Shown piece after piece: positions 8,545-17,991 of a stretch of DNA of 64,000 bases (positions are counted from its first letter, which is position 1; every line of letters begins with the position of its first letter). Source of the stretch: Paracoccus seriniphilus (lineage in GTDB: Bacteria; Pseudomonadota; Alphaproteobacteria; Rhodobacterales; Rhodobacteraceae); NCBI RefSeq assembly GCF_028553745.1, contig NZ_CP067129.1, positions 2,090,501-2,154,500 on the forward strand, in the 5' to 3' direction. The notes beneath the pieces are model-generated. The model was not told where the DNA came from. It searched no databases and was given only the letters and a program-made list of their open reading frames with translations. The translations under genes and the position numbers were made by a program.

Positions 8545-9939
8545 TCAGTTGCCCTTGCCGATTGCACGCAGAACGCGGTCAAGGCTCTCGCCCTGCTTGC
8601 TGGTGCGCGGCGCGTTGCGCACGGCATTGTAGTATTGCGATGGGTCATAGGTCGGAATCCCCAGTTTCAGGTGTTCTACCGTCAACAAACCCATAGCAGC
8701 CAATAGTTGATAATGTGCTAACTGCAGATTGGCTTCCGCCGTGATCTTGTCGGCGCGGGCCTCCAGCAGCGACTGTTCGGCATCCAGCACGTCCAGAGTC
8801 GTGCGTGCGCCCAGTGAGGCCTCTTCACGCACACCGTCATAGGCCTGCTGTGCAGCCGATATCTGCTGATCGATCGCGCCGATCTGTGCGCGTGCAACCG
8901 AGATATTCGACCATGCGGTGCCCACCTGCTGGCTGACCTGACGCGCAACATTCAGCAGCGATGCACGGGCCTGATCGCGCTGTGCCATCGCCTTGCGATG
9001 CGCGGCAGAGAGACTGCCGCCCGAGTAAATCGTCTGGCTCAGGCTCAACCCGACCGAACCATCGATGGGCTGATCATAGCCGCCGTTCTCGGGGTTGTTC
9101 ATGCCGACGATTTCCGCGCTCAGCGACCCCGACAATGACGGATTGCGTTCCGCCGCTGCTGCCGCCACGGCCAGTTCGGCCGCAGCCGCGGTCCGTTGTG
9201 CCTGAAGGATCGAGGGATGATTCTTCTGAGCGATGGCGCGCGCTGCATCCAGATTCTTTGGCAGTTTGGGCAAGGGCGGCGGTGCCGAAAGCGTACCGGC
9301 CTTCTTGCCCACTGCAGCCAGATAGGTTTCGCGCGCAACCTCCAGGTCACCCTGCGCAGCCGCCAGAGAGGCCTGCCCCTCGGCCAACTGGGCATCGGCC
9401 AGCGCAACATCGGTCACGGTGATCTCGCCAACCTCGAAACGGTCAAGCGCTGCCTGACGCTCCTGGCTGACCAGTTTAACCGAATTCTGTTGCAGCGCGA
9501 CCTGCTCGGTCGCTTCGCGGACCCCGAAAAAGGCCTGCGCGGCGGTCAGCAACACATCCTGTTCGATGGCGACAAGTGCCTGCCGCGTCGCCAGGACCTG
9601 CTCTTTCGCACCGTCGATGGCCAGTTGCGAACGCCCCCAGTCATACAGGACCATTTCCGCGCTGAGACCCAGCGACGTGGTGCGCAGAGTGGTTGCGCCT
9701 TCCTTACGCGAGACCGTGTGGCCGGCGATCCACTGCACCACCGGCCGCAATTGTGCCACGGCGCTGGCGACATCTTCATCCGCCGCGCGCAGGACAGCAC
9801 GATTCTGTTCGATCAGCGCAGAGTTGCGATAGGCCGCGACCAGAGTATCGGCCAACGTCTCGGCACTGGCCTGCCCGATCGTCACGACCGATATCCCGGC
9901 CGCGATCACGACAGCGCGGATCTTGGATAATTTGCTCAC
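8545..9939 (-). CDS. tolC: TolC family outer membrane efflux/secretion channel
   Basis: A 464-residue outer membrane protein with a signal peptide ending at QASA (about residue 26) and two TolC repeats, each with long coiled-coil helices (for example around residues 140-215 and 340-420) and the short beta elements typical of the family, such as [14 protein letters not shown] near residue 290. It should serve type I secretion or multidrug efflux. Its ATG overlaps the upstream methyltransferase stop (ATGA). No inner membrane ABC or RND partner is encoded nearby, so it probably serves systems located elsewhere. Confidence 0.92.
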   Translation of the reverse strand: MSKLSKIRAVVIAAGISVVTIGQASAETLADTLVAAYRNSALIEQNRAVLRAADEDVASAVAQLRPVVQWIAGHTVSRKEGATTLRTTSLGLSAEMVLYDWGRSQLAIDGAKEQVLATRQALVAIEQDVLLTAAQAFFGVREATEQVALQQNSVKLVSQERQAALDRFEVGEITVTDVALADAQLAEGQASLAAAQGDLEVARETYLAAVGKKAGTLSAPPPLPKLPKNLDAARAIAQKNHPSILQAQRTAAAAELAVAAAAAERNPSLSGSLSAEIVGMNNPENGGYDQPIDGSVGLSLSQTIYSGGSLSAAHRKAMAQRDQARASLLNVARQVSQQVGTAWSNISVARAQIGAIDQQISAAQQAYDGVREEASLGARTTLDVLDAEQSLLEARADKITAEANLQLAHYQLLAAMGLLTVEHLKLGIPTYDPSQYYNAVRNAPRTSKQGESLDRVLRAIGKGN

Positions 9940-10589
9940 AGGCAGAATCCTCTTTCGCGCTCGAAACCTTGCAGCAAGGGAGCATGCGCATGGAATGCGT
10001 AGCGCCAGTTGACGCGTCCGTTCAGGCGGTGTCCGATACGGACAACGCCCAGTGACCCCTCCACGAACAGGGCAGCGATCTTGCCACCCTCTTTCAATTG
10101 GTCAATGATCGCAGCGGGAACCTCTTCGACGCCGCCCTCGATGAGAATGGCATCATAGGGGCCCTGCTTGGCATTGCCTTCGGCAAGGGCTCCGGCAAGA
10201 ACTGCGACATTATAGACGCCGGCATCGGCCAGTCGCGTCTGTGCCTCGGCGGCCATGTCCTCGTCATCCTCAATGGCGACGACGGCTTCCGCCATGCGCG
10301 CGATCACCGCGGCCGAATAGCCAAGGCCACAAGCGATATCCAGGACTAGGTGATCCGGCTCGATATCCAGCGCATCCAGCATCTTGGCCAGAGTGCGCGC
10401 CTCGAGCATGACACGCTTGTCGCTCAAGGGCAGATTTTCTCCGGAATAGGCGACGGCACGACGGGATGCGGGGACAAAATCCTCGCGCGGAATCGTCAGC
10501 ATAGCTTCGATAATCGGAAACTTTGTTACATCGTTCGGACGAACCTGAGTATCCACCATCATGGTGCGGCGCGCGGCGAAATCGGTCAT
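9936..10589 (-). CDS. divergent protein-L-isoaspartate O-methyltransferase-like protein
   Basis: A 217-residue Rossmann methyltransferase of the PCMT family with a recognisable SAM motif I ([17 protein letters not shown]). The isoaspartyl substrate loop is changed: the canonical GQTISQP-type stretch is replaced by [12 protein letters not shown], so true isoaspartate repair is doubtful. It leads an operon with tolC (four-base overlap) and the PopZ-like gene. The same PIMT-like/TolC pairing is widespread in Alphaproteobacteria. A canonical pcm is also in this window at 5546-6208, supporting a different role for this copy. Confidence 0.85.
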   Translation of the reverse strand: MTDFAARRTMMVDTQVRPNDVTKFPIIEAMLTIPREDFVPASRRAVAYSGENLPLSDKRVMLEARTLAKMLDALDIEPDHLVLDIACGLGYSAAVIARMAEAVVAIEDDEDMAAEAQTRLADAGVYNVAVLAGALAEGNAKQGPYDAILIEGGVEEVPAAIIDQLKEGGKIAALFVEGSLGVVRIGHRLNGRVNWRYAFHAHAPLLQGFERERGFCL

Positions 10590-10727
10590 GTCGGAAACCT
10601 CTGCTCGACCTGCTTTGCGCGCTTATTGCCACGATTCACGAGGCTGGGCAACGCCGCTTGGGCCATCTTGATCCTGCATTTTACAAAGATCTGCACTGAT
10701 TTGAACCAAATTTCACGCCTGCAGCGC

Positions 10728-10772
10728 CACCCTGCACCCCGATTTGGCAGGGTGCCGCCGCGAAATTCGCGG
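10728..10772. repeat. two adjacent small hairpins between lepA and the PIMT-like gene
   Basis: An 8-bp stem (CACCCTGC/GCAGGGTG, 10728-10754) is followed by a 6-bp stem with a 3-base loop (CCGCGA-AAT-TCGCGG, 10758-10772). They lie just past the lepA stop on the minus strand and may act as its terminator; no T-run follows. The rest of the 262-base gap shows nothing I can name and should hold the promoter of the PIMT-tolC operon. Confidence 0.4.
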
Positions 10773-10851
10773 ATCGCTGACAGATCTCTGGCTTCATCGC
10801 TTACCATGTCGCGCCGAATCCCGAAAGGTCCGGCGCGCTTGGAAAGCGTGG

Positions 10852-12651
10852 TCAGTTGTCCATCTTCAGCGCCTGAATGAAGGCCGCCTGAGGGATTTCG
10901 ACCTTGCCGAACTGGCGCATCTTCTTCTTGCCGGCCTTCTGCTTTTCCAACAGCTTCTTCTTGCGCGTTGCGTCGCCGCCATAGCATTTGGCGGTCACAT
11001 CCTTGCGCATGGCCGACAGCGTCTCGCGTGCGATGACGCGGCTGCCGATGGCAGCCTGGATCGGAATCTTGAACATATGCCGCGGGATCAGCTCTTTCAG
11101 CTTTTCGACCATGACGCGGCCACGCGACTCGGCGCGGTCGCGATGCACCATGATCGACAGCGCATCCACAGGTTCGTCGTTCACCAGGATCGACATCTTG
11201 ACCAGATGATCCTCGCGGTATTCGCTGATCTGATAGTCAAAGCTGGCATAACCCTTGGTCACCGATTTCAGCCGGTCATAGAAATCGAAAACGACTTCGG
11301 CCAGCGGCAGGTCATAGACCGCCATCGCGCGGCTGCCCGCATAGGTCAGATCCATCTGGATGCCGCGCCGGTCCTGACACAGCTTCAGCACATCGCCCAG
11401 ATATTCGTCGGGCACCATGATCGTGGCCTTGATGCGCGGCTCGGTGATATGGTCGATCAGCGTCGGATCGGGCATATCTGCGGGATTGTGCAACTCGCGC
11501 ACCTCGCCATCACGCATATGCAGCTTGAACACCACCGAAGGGGCGGTGGTGATCAGATCCAGATCATATTCGCGTTCCAGCCGGTCGCGGATCACCTCAA
11601 GGTGCAGCAATCCGAGAAAGCCGCAGCGGAAACCGAAGCCAAGCGCCGCCGAGGTTTCCATCTCGTAGCTGAAACTGGCATCGTTCAGCGCCAGCTTTTC
11701 AATCGCGTCGCGCAGCGCCTCGAAATCATTGGCATCAACCGGGAACAACCCGCAGAACACCACCGGCTGCGCGGGCTTGAAGCCCGCAAGTGGCGTCGCA
11801 CAGGGCTTTTTCTCATGCGTGATCGTATCGCCGACCCGCGTATCGCGCACCTGCTTGATCGAGGCGGTGAACACGCCGATCTCGCCCGGTCCAAGTTCGG
11901 GAATATCCTTCATCGCCGGGGTCAGCACGGCCAGCTTGTCCAGACGGTAGGTCGCGCCGGTCTGCATCATCTTGACCTGATCGCCCTTGCGGATCATCCC
12001 ATCCATGACGCGGATCATGACCACGACGCCAAGATAGGGATCATACCAGCTGTCGACCAGCATCGCCTTCAACGGCGCATCACGATCCCCGGTCGGAGCG
12101 GGCAGACGCGTAACGATGGCCTCCAGCACATCGGGAATGCCGATGCCGGTCTTGGCGCTGATCGGAACTGCCTCCGAAGCGTCGATCCCGATCACGTCTT
12201 CGATCTGTTCCTTGACGCGGTCGGGCTCGGCGGCCGGCAAGTCGATCTTGTTCAGGACCGGGACGATCTCGTGATCGGCATCAATGGCCTGATAGACATT
12301 CGCCAGGGTCTGCGCTTCGACCCCCTGCGTGGCGTCAACCACCAGCAATGATCCCTCGACCGCGCGCATCGAGCGGCTGACCTCATAGGCGAAATCGACA
12401 TGGCCCGGCGTGTCGATCAGATTGAGCACATAGGTCTCGCCATCCTTTGCCGGATAGACGATGCGAACGGTGTTGGCCTTGATGGTGATGCCACGCTCGC
12501 GCTCGATATCCATGGCGTCCAGCATCTGGGCCTTCATGTCGCGTTCAGCGACAGTGCCCGTCAGCTGAATCAGCCGATCAGCCAGCGTGGATTTTCCGTG
12601 GTCGATATGCGCCACGATCGAGAAATTGCGTATATGGGACAGCTCGGTCAT
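10852..12651 (-). CDS. lepA: elongation factor 4 (LepA) GTPase
   Basis: A 599-residue translational GTPase that back-translocates stalled ribosomes. The G1 motif AHIDHGKST, the DTPGHVDF switch II motif and NKIDLP are present, followed by the EF-G-like domains and the LepA-specific C-terminal domain with the conserved [21 protein letters not shown] stretch (split here: YGGDATRKK, then [12 protein letters not shown]). The chosen ATG gives [17 protein letters not shown], the conserved family N-terminus; the ten-residue extension upstream is not conserved. It appears to be transcribed alone. Confidence 0.96.
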   Translation of the reverse strand: MTELSHIRNFSIVAHIDHGKSTLADRLIQLTGTVAERDMKAQMLDAMDIERERGITIKANTVRIVYPAKDGETYVLNLIDTPGHVDFAYEVSRSMRAVEGSLLVVDATQGVEAQTLANVYQAIDADHEIVPVLNKIDLPAAEPDRVKEQIEDVIGIDASEAVPISAKTGIGIPDVLEAIVTRLPAPTGDRDAPLKAMLVDSWYDPYLGVVVMIRVMDGMIRKGDQVKMMQTGATYRLDKLAVLTPAMKDIPELGPGEIGVFTASIKQVRDTRVGDTITHEKKPCATPLAGFKPAQPVVFCGLFPVDANDFEALRDAIEKLALNDASFSYEMETSAALGFGFRCGFLGLLHLEVIRDRLEREYDLDLITTAPSVVFKLHMRDGEVRELHNPADMPDPTLIDHITEPRIKATIMVPDEYLGDVLKLCQDRRGIQMDLTYAGSRAMAVYDLPLAEVVFDFYDRLKSVTKGYASFDYQISEYREDHLVKMSILVNDEPVDALSIMVHRDRAESRGRVMVEKLKELIPRHMFKIPIQAAIGSRVIARETLSAMRKDVTAKCYGGDATRKKKLLEKQKAGKKKMRQFGKVEIPQAAFIQALKMDN

Positions 12652-12719
12652 TGGGCGGCTATACAAGGCCCGGGACGCCACGAAAAGAGGCTTTCGCGCC
12701 TCGGGTGCCGCTTCTTGCC

Positions 12720-12769
12720 CGAGGCATTGCCTCGGAGCCGCGCCGGCCCTTCGTTGGGGCGGCGCGGCT
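12720..12769. repeat. pair of strong hairpins between the EamA gene and lepA
   Basis: A 7-bp hairpin (CGAGGCATTGCCTCG, 12720-12734) touches a second one with a perfect 10-bp stem (AGCCGCGCCG at 12736-12745, complement at 12760-12769) plus an inner CCC/GGG. They lie downstream of the EamA stop and upstream of the lepA start, both on the minus strand. They could terminate the EamA transcript or fold in the lepA leader. No T-run is seen. Confidence 0.5.
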
Positions 12770-12819
12770 GCCCCCGGACCCGGGCCGGCAAAGCGCGCAA
12801 ACCCTGCCTTCGCCCCCTT

Positions 12820-13728
12820 CTAGCCGGGCCGGGCCATGCCGGACGCCGATTCGCTTGCGCCGGTCTGGCGCAACCGGGTTTCGCGCCACATGGCATAGCC
12901 ACCGGCGACAGCGATGATCGCGGCTCCGGTCAAGGTCAGCGCATCCGGGCGTTCGCGAAAGACGATCATCGCCAAGGCTATCGCGAAAACCAGCCGTGAA
13001 TAGCGAAACGGAGCAATCGCACCGATCTCCCCCACCCGGATCGCGATGACCATGGTGACATAGCCCCCCAAGCCGAACGCCAGCGAGGCCGTCATGGTCG
13101 CAATCTCGCCTCCCGAAGGCATGACCGGCCTCTGTTGCGCAACCAGCATCAGAAACAGACCGGCCACCGCCATCGACCCGAATGCCGAGGCTGTCAGAAA
13201 GCCCGAACCGATATTTGCCGGCAGCTGGCGCGTCAGCAGATCGCGCGCGGCCAGCGCAATGACCGCAATCACCGCCAGGATCGAGGCCGGCTGAAAGGCA
13301 TCCGAGCCCGGCCTGACGATCAGCAGCACCCCGACAAAGCCGATAATGATCGAGGACCAGCGCCGCCAGCCCACCGGTTCTTTCAGGAACAGCGCCGCCC
13401 CCAGGGTCATCAGCAGTGGCGATGCCTGAAGAATCGCCGAGGCAATGCTGAGATCGCCGATCGACAGCGCGGTCAGAAATGCGATCCCGGCCACCGCCTC
13501 GGCCAGATTGCGCAACAGGACCTTGGGCACATAGAGAAAACGCCATTCCAGCCCTTCGGGACTGAAGGCCAGCCACAGGCCAAACAGCAACATGCCCGCC
13601 AGGCCGACCAGCAGCAGCAGTTGCCCGGTCGGAATGTCGCGTGACAGCAATTTCAACAGGGTATCTTCGCAAGAGAAGCTGGCCATGCTCAATGTCATCA
13701 GCAGGGCAGCCCGCGCATTGGGGGTCAT
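12820..13728 (-). CDS. EamA/DMT superfamily transporter
   Basis: A 302-residue inner membrane protein with ten predicted transmembrane helices in two EamA repeats (roughly residues 10-140 and 150-285), the drug/metabolite transporter fold. Members export or import amino acids, nucleobase derivatives or metabolites; nothing here fixes the substrate. The ATG at 13728 overlaps the HAD-hydrolase stop as ATGA, which is preferred to a GTG nine bases upstream. It is probably co-transcribed with that hydrolase. Confidence 0.85.
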   Translation of the reverse strand: MTPNARAALLMTLSMASFSCEDTLLKLLSRDIPTGQLLLLVGLAGMLLFGLWLAFSPEGLEWRFLYVPKVLLRNLAEAVAGIAFLTALSIGDLSIASAILQASPLLMTLGAALFLKEPVGWRRWSSIIIGFVGVLLIVRPGSDAFQPASILAVIAVIALAARDLLTRQLPANIGSGFLTASAFGSMAVAGLFLMLVAQQRPVMPSGGEIATMTASLAFGLGGYVTMVIAIRVGEIGAIAPFRYSRLVFAIALAMIVFRERPDALTLTGAAIIAVAGGYAMWRETRLRQTGASESASGMARPG

Positions 13729-14423
13729 GTCCTGCACTCCAGCATCTCGATCAGCCCCGGAAGCTCCGTGATCCTTGCCAACTCGTGCAGGCGGGGATGC
13801 CTTTCGGGCTCGGCATGTTCCACTGACCAGGTCATGTCATGGGGAATGAACACCCCGATTCCGCCAAGCTCGACCGGCGGAAGCACATCGCTTTTCATCG
13901 AGTTTCCCGCCATCAGGAAACGTTCGGGCGCAACGCCGTGCCGTTTCAGAACCCGCGCATATTGGCCCGGCGTCTTGTCGGCCAGAATCTCTATCGCGGC
14001 GAATCGTTCCGCCAGACCCGAGGCTGCGATCTTGCGCTCCTGATCCATCAGGTCGCCCTTGGTGATCAGGAACAGACGGCGATTCTCCAATGCGGCCAGG
14101 GCATCCTCGACCCCCTCCAGCAGATGCACGGGATGGGCCAGCATATCCCGCCCCATCTCCAGGATTCTGCCGATGGTATGGCCATCCACGCGCCCCTCGG
14201 TCAGTTCGACCGCCGTCTGGACCATCGACAACATGAAGCCCTTGATGCCGAAACCATAGCGCGACAGGTTGCGCTTTTCGGTCTCGACCAGCCGTTCGGT
14301 CACCGCATCACGTTCCGCATGGTCCGCCAGCATATCCGCGAAAGCCGCTTCCGTGCTGCGGAAGAAGGTCTCGTTTTCCCAAAGGGTATCATCTGCATCC
14401 AGACCTATGGCGTCGAACATCAT
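13725..14423 (-). CDS. HAD-superfamily hydrolase
   Basis: A 232-residue haloacid dehalogenase-like phosphatase. Motif I is DADDTLW (nucleophile D9, acid/base D11), motif II is LITKGD, motif III Lys lies in DKTPGQY, and motif IV is GNSMKSDVLPP. The helical cap between residues 15 and 95 is of the type seen in small-molecule phosphatases. The first of two adjacent ATGs is chosen because AGAGG stands four bases before it. It is the first gene of a two-gene operon with the EamA transporter. The substrate is unknown. Confidence 0.85.
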   Translation of the reverse strand: MMFDAIGLDADDTLWENETFFRSTEAAFADMLADHAERDAVTERLVETEKRNLSRYGFGIKGFMLSMVQTAVELTEGRVDGHTIGRILEMGRDMLAHPVHLLEGVEDALAALENRRLFLITKGDLMDQERKIAASGLAERFAAIEILADKTPGQYARVLKRHGVAPERFLMAGNSMKSDVLPPVELGGIGVFIPHDMTWSVEHAEPERHPRLHELARITELPGLIEMLECRT

Positions 14424-14776
14424 GACCTCTCGCGGCGCGTTGTCGCAGTCAGGCAGCGAAATCACGGCTCTGCCGCTTTGTCAAACCCGGTGCTCGACCG
14501 CGCCGGAGAGGCCTGCCCGGCCCCTGAAATGGCACGTTTTTCCGCGCCACGCGCCATCTGCCAGCGGTGAAATGCCCTTTGCACGCATCGCCGGGCCGCC
14601 TCTCTCTTGCCGCTTCCACGCCGCGCGACCGCCACAGTCCGGACCGGGAAATCATCTGGAAGATTGAGCGGCATCGCCGATTTTGCTACCTTTGCCTCCT
14701 AAGAAGGGAATCCAGACCGGGTCAACCGGCGCACCCTCACCTGAGGACAAGACCAGGAAACCGAGGAGACAGCCCC
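14424..14776. other. 353-base intergenic region between divergent genes
   Basis: It separates the HAD/EamA operon from the small secreted protein gene, so it should hold two promoters. A weak candidate on the plus strand is TTGAGC (14664-14669), 17 bases, TACCTT (14687-14692). Short open frames here have neither a convincing start nor recognisable content. Nothing else is seen. Confidence 0.4.
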
Positions 14777-15079
14777 ATGCTGAACCGTATCGTGATTGCG
14801 GCGGCCGCCATCGTTCTGACGGCACCGCTGGCCATGGCCGGCCCCATCGACAGCGCCTGCGTGCGTTCCGACCGCGCACAAGGAAACAGACATCTGTGCA
14901 GTTGCATTCAGCGTGTCGCGAACAAGACCCTGTCGCGCTCGGATCAGCGCCGCGCCGCGGCCTTCTTCAGGGACCCCCATCAGGCGCAGGTCGTGCGCAT
15001 GTCGAAATCGAACGCGGACAATGCCTTCTGGGCGCGCTACAAGCGCTTTGCCTCGTCGGCCGAAGCCTATTGCCGTTGA
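14777..15079 (+). CDS. small secreted four-cysteine protein of unknown function
   Basis: A 100-residue protein with a signal peptide (cleavage after AMA, about residue 21) and a basic mature part containing four cysteines, one at C28, a CSC pair in HLCSCIQRVANKTL, and one at the C-terminus (AYCR). Rhodobacterales carry a conserved family like this that is sometimes labelled arginine transporter, a name its size and soluble nature do not support. GAGGAG stands eight bases before the ATG. The stop TGA lies four bases before the probable TTG start of the sirtuin gene, so the two look translationally coupled. Confidence 0.75.
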   Translation: MLNRIVIAAAAIVLTAPLAMAGPIDSACVRSDRAQGNRHLCSCIQRVANKTLSRSDQRRAAAFFRDPHQAQVVRMSKSNADNAFWARYKRFASSAEAYCR

Positions 15080-15083
15080 TCCC

Positions 15084-15761
15084 TTGCGCATTACCGTTCT
15101 GACAGGTGCCGGCATATCAGCCGAAAGCGGATTGGCGACATTTCGCGCCAGCGACGGGCTGTGGGAAGAGCATCGCATCGAGGATGTGGCCAGCCCCGAA
15201 GGCTTTGTCCGCGACCCCGATCTGGTTCACCGGTTCTATAACGACCGCCGCAAGGGCGCGGCAGCGGCACAGCCCAACGCGGCCCATCGCGCGCTGGCGG
15301 AACTGGCAGGACGACATGATCTGACGCTGATCACCCAGAATGTCGATGACCTGCATGAACGCGCGGGAAGCCCGGATGTCATCCATATGCATGGTTCCCT
15401 GAGCACCGCGCTTTGCGCCAGTTGCGGGCATCGCTGGCCTGCCCCGGCGGAAATGTCCCCGCAAACGCCATGCCCGTCCTGCGCGGCGCTTGCGGCACGG
15501 CCGGATATCGTCTGGTTCGGAGAAATGCCCTATCATATGGAGCGGATCTGGGCGGCGCTGGAGGATTGCGATCTTTTCGCCGCCATCGGCACCTCTGGCA
15601 ATGTCTATCCTGCGGCCGGATTTGCCCAGCATGCCGGGCGCATGGGGGCCAATTGCATCGAGCTGAACCTGCAGAACAGTGCCACCTCGCGCGATTTCGA
15701 CCACCATATCCGCGGCCCGGCCTCGGAGACGGTGCCCGGCTGGGTGGCGTCGCTTTCATGA
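15084..15761 (+). CDS. cobB: NAD-dependent protein deacylase, CobB-type sirtuin
   Basis: A 225-residue sirtuin that removes acyl groups from lysine using NAD. It shows GAGISAESGLATFR, TQNVDDLHERAG, the catalytic His in IHMHGSL, and a four-cysteine zinc site (CASC and CPSC). FYNDRRKG keeps the Tyr and Arg of class III enzymes such as E. coli CobB, predicting desuccinylase/demalonylase activity as well as deacetylation. No ATG is available: the frame begins best at a TTG that gives MRITVLTGAG, matching homologues; it has no clear ribosome-binding site and probably depends on translation of the preceding gene. The start is the least certain part. Confidence 0.88.
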   Translation: MRITVLTGAGISAESGLATFRASDGLWEEHRIEDVASPEGFVRDPDLVHRFYNDRRKGAAAAQPNAAHRALAELAGRHDLTLITQNVDDLHERAGSPDVIHMHGSLSTALCASCGHRWPAPAEMSPQTPCPSCAALAARPDIVWFGEMPYHMERIWAALEDCDLFAAIGTSGNVYPAAGFAQHAGRMGANCIELNLQNSATSRDFDHHIRGPASETVPGWVASLS

Positions 15762-15840
15762 CACAGATGCCCTGCCCTTCTTCTGGCGGTGGGGCAATTG
15801 TCCTTGCGCGAATCCGGACGCTGGTCTAGCTCCGCCCTGC

Positions 15841-16002
15841 CTCGGTTCCGGGATTTCCCGGTGAAAAGGGAATGCGGTGAAATTCCGCGACTGCCCCCGC
15901 AACTGTCAGCGGTGAGCGAGGCCGGAACATGCCACTGTCCGCCAGATACGGATGGGAAGGCCCGGCCGACCAGTGACCCGTGAAGTCAGGAGACCTGCCG
16001 AA
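15841..16002 (+). ncRNA. cobalamin riboswitch
   Basis: The leader of btuB contains the conserved elements of the adenosylcobalamin aptamer: GGTGAAAAGGGAATGCGGTGA, split as GGTGAAAAGGGAA and TGCGGTGAAATTCCGCGAC, then GCCCCCGCAACTGT, the GGATGGGAAGGCC element, and the B12 box GAAGTCAGGAGACCTGCC at 15982-15999. It should switch off expression of the downstream btuB-F-C-D genes when cobalamin is plentiful. Boundaries are approximate. Confidence 0.95.
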
Positions 16003-16017
16003 GCCCTATCACCCTGA

Positions 16018-16090
16018 GTGCATGCGTGGGGCATGCACGAAACGGATGTTCCGATGTGGTGGTAACCGCCGTCCGGCACCGCCGCCGGAC
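16018..16090 (+). promoter_or_regulatory. hairpins downstream of the B12 aptamer, candidate expression platform
   Basis: Right after the B12 box is a perfect 8-bp hairpin (GTGCATGC, loop GTGGG, GCATGCAC; 16018-16038), then a 7-bp one (GTCCGGC at 16071-16077 with GCCGGAC at 16084-16090). No T-run follows, so translational control of the btuB GTG start at 16135 or Rho-dependent termination is more likely than an intrinsic terminator. Confidence 0.45.
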
Positions 16091-16134
16091 AGACCGCAGA
16101 CCGCCCGCTTTGGGCGCCTGAAAGGGACCACGAC

Positions 16135-17991
16135 GTGAAACGCCTTTCCATTCTCGCGACTTCGGTCGCAGCATTTGCCTCTCCCGCACTGGCGCAGGAC
16201 AACACGGTCCTGCCGACCATCACTCTGACCGCCAACCGCGAAGCGACCGAACTTTCGCATTCGGGCAGTTCGGTTTCGATCCTTCAACGTGAGGACCTGC
16301 AGGATCAGGTCGGGCAGCCGATCGCAGAGACATTGTCGCGCCTGCCCGGGGTCAACTGGCGTCAATCCGGCCCCCTGGGCACCACGGGTTCGATCCAGTT
16401 GCGCGGTGCGCCCAGCCAGTATCTGCCCGTGCTGATCGATGGCATCGACGTTTCCGACGCCGCTGCCGGGCAGCCCTATTTCGACATTGGCGGCCTGACC
16501 GGCAGCAGCATAGACCGGGCGGAATTGCTGCGCGGCGCGCAATCCGCGCTCTATGGGTCGCGGGCCATGGCCGGAGTGCTCAGCCTGCAATCCCTGCGTC
16601 CCACCCAGGATGGGCTGCATCAGGAATTCGCCATCGAGGCCGGCAGCTATCGCAGCCTGCAGGCCAGCTATGGCGTGACCCTGCGCCGCGACGACACCGA
16701 TCTGGCATTCCAGGCCAGCCGGATCATTACCGACGGCTACTCCGCCAGCGATGAGAACGACGGCAATACCGAAAATGACGGCTATGAAGCCACGCGGTTG
16801 ACATTCTACGCCGCACATCACCTGCAGTCAGGCGTGACCATCGGCGTGAACGGTTTCTGGGAAGAGAGCCGTGCCGATTTCGATGATGGCTTTTACGATT
16901 TCGCCACCGGAAACTATTATTTCGGAGACACCTATGGCACGCCGGGGGACGACTATACCGACAAGGAATCCTATGGCCTGCGCGCCTTCGCCGAGTTCTC
17001 GACCGGATCGATCGATCACGAAATCGCCCTGACGCGCTATCAACTGGACCGCAGCAGCTGGACGAACGGCTATGAATCTCCCTTCAAGGGCACGCGCACC
17101 AAACTGTCCTGGCATGGGGCGACCGATCTGGGCAGCAATGGCACGCGGGTGATCTTTGGTGCCGACACGGAAAAGGAAAAGGCCGAGGGCAATGGCGACG
17201 CTCGGCTATCAGGTGTCTTTGGCGAAATCGCCATGCCCGTGGGTGACAGCATCGATCTCAACGCATCGCTGCGCCGCGATGAGCATGCCCAGTTCGGCGG
17301 TTTCACTTCGGGGCGGGTGGCAGCCGTCTATCGTGCCAGCGACGACCTGCTGTTCCGCGCGGCCTTTGGCAACGGGTTCCGCGCACCGTCGCTCTATGAA
17401 CTCTACAGTGCCTATGGAGACGACGACCTCCAGCGCGAGGAAAGCCGCACGGCGGAAATCGGGGTCGAAAAGCTTTGGGGCAACGACAGCCATCTGCGCG
17501 CCACCGCCTTCTGGATGGAAGCGGATGACCTGATCGGCTGGGATCCCGACAGCATCTCCTGCGCTGCCGCATCCGGTCCCTATGCCATGCCGGGCTGCTA
17601 TGCCCAGGTCGATGGCAAGGCGCGGCGTTCGGGGCTGGAGCTTGATGCGCGTCACAGCTTTGGCAACCACAGGCTGACGGCAGCCTATACCTATACCGAC
17701 AGCGGCCCGACTTCGGAATGGGCCAAGGTTCCCCGGCATGTCCTGAATCTGGGTTTCGAGACCACATTCTCGACCGACACGACGGCAGGGATCCAGCTGC
17801 AGCATGTCGCGGACCGTCCCGATGACCTGGATGACTTCACGACCGTGGACCTGATCCTGCGCCAATCCCTGCCCCGCGATGTCGAGGCCTATCTGCGGCT
17901 CGAGAATATCTTTGACGAGCAATACCAGTTGAATGATGGCTATGGCACCTCGGATCGAGCGGCCTATGTGGGCATCCGTGCGTCTTTCTAG
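16135..17991 (+). CDS. btuB: TonB-dependent vitamin B12 receptor BtuB
   Basis: A 618-residue outer membrane receptor. A signal peptide ends at PALAQD (about residue 20), a TonB-box-like stretch and plug domain follow (IAETLSRLPGVNW, IDGIDVSDAA, RAELLRGAQSALYGSRAMAG), and a 22-stranded barrel ends in phenylalanine (GIRASF). The start is a GTG giving VKRLSILATS. The cobalamin riboswitch upstream and the ABC transporter downstream fix the substrate as B12 or a corrinoid. The next gene overlaps its 3' end by 26 bases. Confidence 0.95.
   Translation: MKRLSILATSVAAFASPALAQDNTVLPTITLTANREATELSHSGSSVSILQREDLQDQVGQPIAETLSRLPGVNWRQSGPLGTTGSIQLRGAPSQYLPVLIDGIDVSDAAAGQPYFDIGGLTGSSIDRAELLRGAQSALYGSRAMAGVLSLQSLRPTQDGLHQEFAIEAGSYRSLQASYGVTLRRDDTDLAFQASRIITDGYSASDENDGNTENDGYEATRLTFYAAHHLQSGVTIGVNGFWEESRADFDDGFYDFATGNYYFGDTYGTPGDDYTDKESYGLRAFAEFSTGSIDHEIALTRYQLDRSSWTNGYESPFKGTRTKLSWHGATDLGSNGTRVIFGADTEKEKAEGNGDARLSGVFGEIAMPVGDSIDLNASLRRDEHAQFGGFTSGRVAAVYRASDDLLFRAAFGNGFRAPSLYELYSAYGDDDLQREESRTAEIGVEKLWGNDSHLRATAFWMEADDLIGWDPDSISCAAASGPYAMPGCYAQVDGKARRSGLELDARHSFGNHRLTAAYTYTDSGPTSEWAKVPRHVLNLGFETTFSTDTTAGIQLQHVADRPDDLDDFTTVDLILRQSLPRDVEAYLRLENIFDEQYQLNDGYGTSDRAAYVGIRASF

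Noticed and set aside
10744..12351. A 535-codon open frame antisense to lepA
   Set aside because: Fully inside lepA on the other strand, with no motif and no ribosome-binding site; a shadow frame.
12652..12819. Short minus-strand open frame in the gap before lepA
   Set aside because: Arg/Pro/Ala-rich translation coincides with the hairpins and has no ribosome-binding site; not a gene.
14449..14674. Two short minus-strand open frames in the gap before the secreted protein gene
   Set aside because: Low-complexity Arg-rich translations with no good start; probably non-coding.
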